From the NCBI RefSeq assembly GCF_011046555.1, contig NZ_CP049246.1, positions 3,286,001 through 3,350,000 of the forward strand: DNA of 64,000 bases, in the 5' to 3' direction. This DNA comes from Sphingobacterium lactis. Lineage in GTDB: Bacteria > Bacteroidota > Bacteroidia > Sphingobacteriales > Sphingobacteriaceae. How positions within the stretch are numbered: position 1 is the stretch's first letter; each line of letters starts with the position of its first letter. Made by a program: the position numbers and the translations under genes. The notes under the pieces are model-generated. The model made no database searches. It was not told where the DNA came from and saw only the letters and a program-made list of their open reading frames with translations. Below are positions 61,792 through 64,000 of this stretch, one piece after another.

Positions 61792-64000
61792 ATGAAAGCT
61801 AAATCGTCAAAGCTCCTCTGGCTTTTGCTGTCTCTAAGTATTTCCTCAACCCCGATTTGCGCGCATAGTGCAACAGGAATTGAGGTTAGCACCCCTATTC
61901 AGGAAGAGATCACAGGGACTGTGCAGGATGAACAAGGCGCACCAATTGTCGGTGCAACCGTTGTCAACCTCGCAAACCAAAGCAAAGGTCAGACAGATGA
62001 ATCCGGAAAATTTGTAATCTCCGGAAAAAATGGAGACCAATTATCCATTTCCTACATTGGCTTCCAAGCCAAGCGTATAACCATTTCCAACCTCAAGGAT
62101 AACCTCATTATCCTGGCAGGAGATAACGAAGCCTTGGATGAGGTTGTCGTAGTCGGATACGGTACACAGAAAAAAGCAAACCTGACAGGCGCCGTCGATC
62201 AGGTGGGTTCCGAAGTATTCGAAGGACGTATGGCCCCAAATGCGACACAGATGCTGCAGGGGGCAGTGCCGAACCTGAACCTGAACATTGCGGACGGTAA
62301 GCCTACGCGGTCTGCAGCCTACAACATCCGCGGGGTAACCTCCATCGGTCAGGGCGGAAGTGCACTGGTACTCATCGATGGTGTTGAAGGCGATCCACGA
62401 ACCTTGAACCCGAACGACATTGAAAATGTATCGGTACTGAAAGACGCGTCATCATCGGCTATTTACGGATCCCGTGGTACGTTCGGTGTCGTTTTGATTA
62501 CAACGAAGCGCGCCAAGGAAGGCACCACATCCATCAGCTATTCCAGCAACTATGCTTCACAGGCACCTACAAACCTGCCGGATTTCATAACGGATGGGTA
62601 CACTTACGCGTCCCATTTCTATACTGCTTACAACTCCTGGAACAATTATTCCTCCATTCCGAGCAAGCTGAACAAGACCCAATTGTTCTCCTTGGACTGG
62701 TTAGAGGAGTTCAAGCGCCGAAAAGAGGCGGGCATCAATGAACCGACTACGGTCGACAAAGATGGCAAATACGTCTATTATGCCAATGAAGATTACTACG
62801 GTACGCTACTGAAGAAGAACCTGTTTTCTATGGAGCAGAATCTCTCCGTATCCGGGCGTTCCGACAAATTAGATTACTATGTTTCTGGTCGTTACTACGA
62901 TTATGGGGGATTGTACAAATTCAATACGGACAAGTTCAAAAGCATGAACGTTCGCGCCAATGGCGGTGTTCAGGTAACGGATTGGCTCCGCATCTATAAC
63001 AACTTTGATTATGCCAACATGACCTACCACAACCCGATCACGGTCGGCGAAGGTGGAAATATCTGGCGTAACATTGCGGATGAAGGCCACCCAACATCCT
63101 CTATTTTCAATCCCGATGGCTCCCTCTCCTTTTCTGCAGCTTATTCCATCGGTGATTTTATCTATGGCAAGAACGGGTCGGATTCCGATGAGAGAAACCT
63201 GAGAAATACCAGTGGATTCGAGACTAAATTCTTCAACAACACCTTCCGTATCAAGGGGGATTTGACCTTCAGGAACAAAGATCTTTTGACTACCCGCAAG
63301 CGTGTACCGATTCCTTATTCCGTAGATGAAGGAAAAATCGTGCAACTGGCGACGCAGTACAATGATATCTATGAAGCTTCCCAACGCGACAAATACCTCT
63401 TCACCAACTTGTATGGAGAGTATGAGAACACCTTTGCGGAAAAACACTATTACAAAGGTTTATTGGGTTATAACTACGAACAGAAGACCTATGAATCCAT
63501 CTATACCACGAAGAATGGTCTGTTGAATCCGGATATCGACAACATCAACCTGGCATTGGGGGACAATGTCACTGCCACTGGAGGATATGAAAAATACCGC
63601 ATCGCGGGTCTGTTCTTCCGTTTCAATTACATTTTCAATAACCGCTACCTTTTCGAAGTAAATGGTCGCTATGATGGATCCTCGAAGTTCCCGATCGGCG
63701 AGCAGTGGGCCTTCTTCCCGTCTGCATCTGCGGGATGGCGCGTATCCCAAGAACCATTCTGGAATGTCAGTGAAAACGTGATATCCGATCTGAAGTTCCG
63801 GGCATCCTACGGTTCCCTTGGTAATGGAAATATCAGCTCCTATGCCTTTATGGAAAACTACGAGATCGGCACGATGGATTACATCATCAATGGCAAGAAA
63901 TACAGATATACTTCCGTTCCTAAGGTATTGCCGAACAACCTGACCTGGGAAACGGCGACAACATCCAACTTTGGTGCTGACGTGTCCTTCCTGAATGGAA
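61792..64000 (+). CDS. SusC/RagA-family TonB-linked outer-membrane receptor (3' end outside window)
   Basis: 736 codons of an open frame running off the right edge. Signal sequence SSKLLWLLLSLSISSTPICAH, CarbopepD_reg-like domain (ITGTVQDEQGAPIVGATVVN to about residue 110), the hallmark SusC TonB-box region LDEVVVVGYGTQKKANLTGA, plug (SVLKDASSSAIYGSRGTFGVVLITTK) and the start of a barrel with FNRDK-like aromatic strands. It imports oligosaccharides or other large nutrients together with a SusD lipoprotein, which would be expected just beyond the window. The start at 61792 gives the expected signal peptide. Confidence 0.9.
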   Translation, partial: MKAKSSKLLWLLLSLSISSTPICAHSATGIEVSTPIQEEITGTVQDEQGAPIVGATVVNLANQSKGQTDESGKFVISGKNGDQLSISYIGFQAKRITISNLKDNLIILAGDNEALDEVVVVGYGTQKKANLTGAVDQVGSEVFEGRMAPNATQMLQGAVPNLNLNIADGKPTRSAAYNIRGVTSIGQGGSALVLIDGVEGDPRTLNPNDIENVSVLKDASSSAIYGSRGTFGVVLITTKRAKEGTTSISYSSNYASQAPTNLPDFITDGYTYASHFYTAYNSWNNYSSIPSKLNKTQLFSLDWLEEFKRRKEAGINEPTTVDKDGKYVYYANEDYYGTLLKKNLFSMEQNLSVSGRSDKLDYYVSGRYYDYGGLYKFNTDKFKSMNVRANGGVQVTDWLRIYNNFDYANMTYHNPITVGEGGNIWRNIADEGHPTSSIFNPDGSLSFSAAYSIGDFIYGKNGSDSDERNLRNTSGFETKFFNNTFRIKGDLTFRNKDLLTTRKRVPIPYSVDEGKIVQLATQYNDIYEASQRDKYLFTNLYGEYENTFAEKHYYKGLLGYNYEQKTYESIYTTKNGLLNPDIDNINLALGDNVTATGGYEKYRIAGLFFRFNYIFNNRYLFEVNGRYDGSSKFPIGEQWAFFPSASAGWRVSQEPFWNVSENVISDLKFRASYGSLGNGNISSYAFMENYEIGTMDYIINGKKYRYTSVPKVLPNNLTWETATTSNFGADVSFLNG

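Overview
The window looks like chromosome of a Bacteroidota bacterium, most likely a Sphingobacterium-type member of the Sphingobacteriaceae. The evidence is a SusC/RagA-type TonB receptor, a Bacteroidetes conjugative-transposon tra operon in the usual order, promoters of the TAnnTTTG (-7) type, fimbrillin-like lipoproteins and an RND pump fused to an outer-membrane factor. No rRNA, tRNA or CRISPR array was seen.

Bases 1 to about 27.7-28.1 kb are the right part of an integrative conjugative element (ICE, CTnDOT-like). Its left end is outside the window. From left to right it holds: (a) an AT-rich minus-strand defence operon (1-7306) of seven genes, made of an XRE regulator, an ABC-three-component (ABC-3C) set (REase-like effector, middle component, DUF2326 ATPase), a second REase-like protein, and a Gabija-like pair (OLD/TOPRIM nuclease and UvrD helicase, the latter cut by the window edge); (b) the plus-strand transfer operon traE-F-G-I-J-K-x-L-M-N-O-Q (7564-17045); (c) a metal-handling cargo (small Cys/His membrane protein, TonB receptor, HMA-CDF transporter; 17648-21021); (d) two small HTH proteins, a strongly structured non-coding stretch (21755-22013), a small protein and a receiver-only response regulator; (e) minus-strand ICE accessory genes, one of them frameshifted; and (f) a tyrosine recombinase (26394-27644) near the right end.

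From 28.1 kb on the DNA is ordinary chromosome: a membrane-anchored HTH regulator with a fimbrillin-like lipoprotein, an acyl-CoA dehydrogenase, an AraC regulator, an IS3-family insertion (34050-35604) abutting a 124-bp repeat-built palindromic element, an AraJ-like MFS exporter, and a heavy-metal efflux locus in which the RND-TolC fusion gene carries an in-frame TAA. Then comes a stress/regulation stretch (topoisomerase IB, PA2169-type four-helix protein, two histidine kinases, DUF421 protein with an added zinc ribbon, SDR, CinA-like, NarL regulator, ECF sigma factor, DUF892 ferritin-like protein). It is followed by a BCCT transporter, small housekeeping genes, a trimethylamine monooxygenase (Tmm) and the start of a SusC-type receptor that runs off the right edge.

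The observations I rate highest are the combined ABC-3C/Gabija operon carried beside the ICE transfer genes, the long nested hairpin at 21861-21972, the nonsense codon at 41863 in the RND-TolC fusion, the 124-bp repeat element at 35609-35732, and the Tmm gene with its structured leader and a nearby BCCT carrier. All functions are inferred from motifs read by eye; no database search was run.
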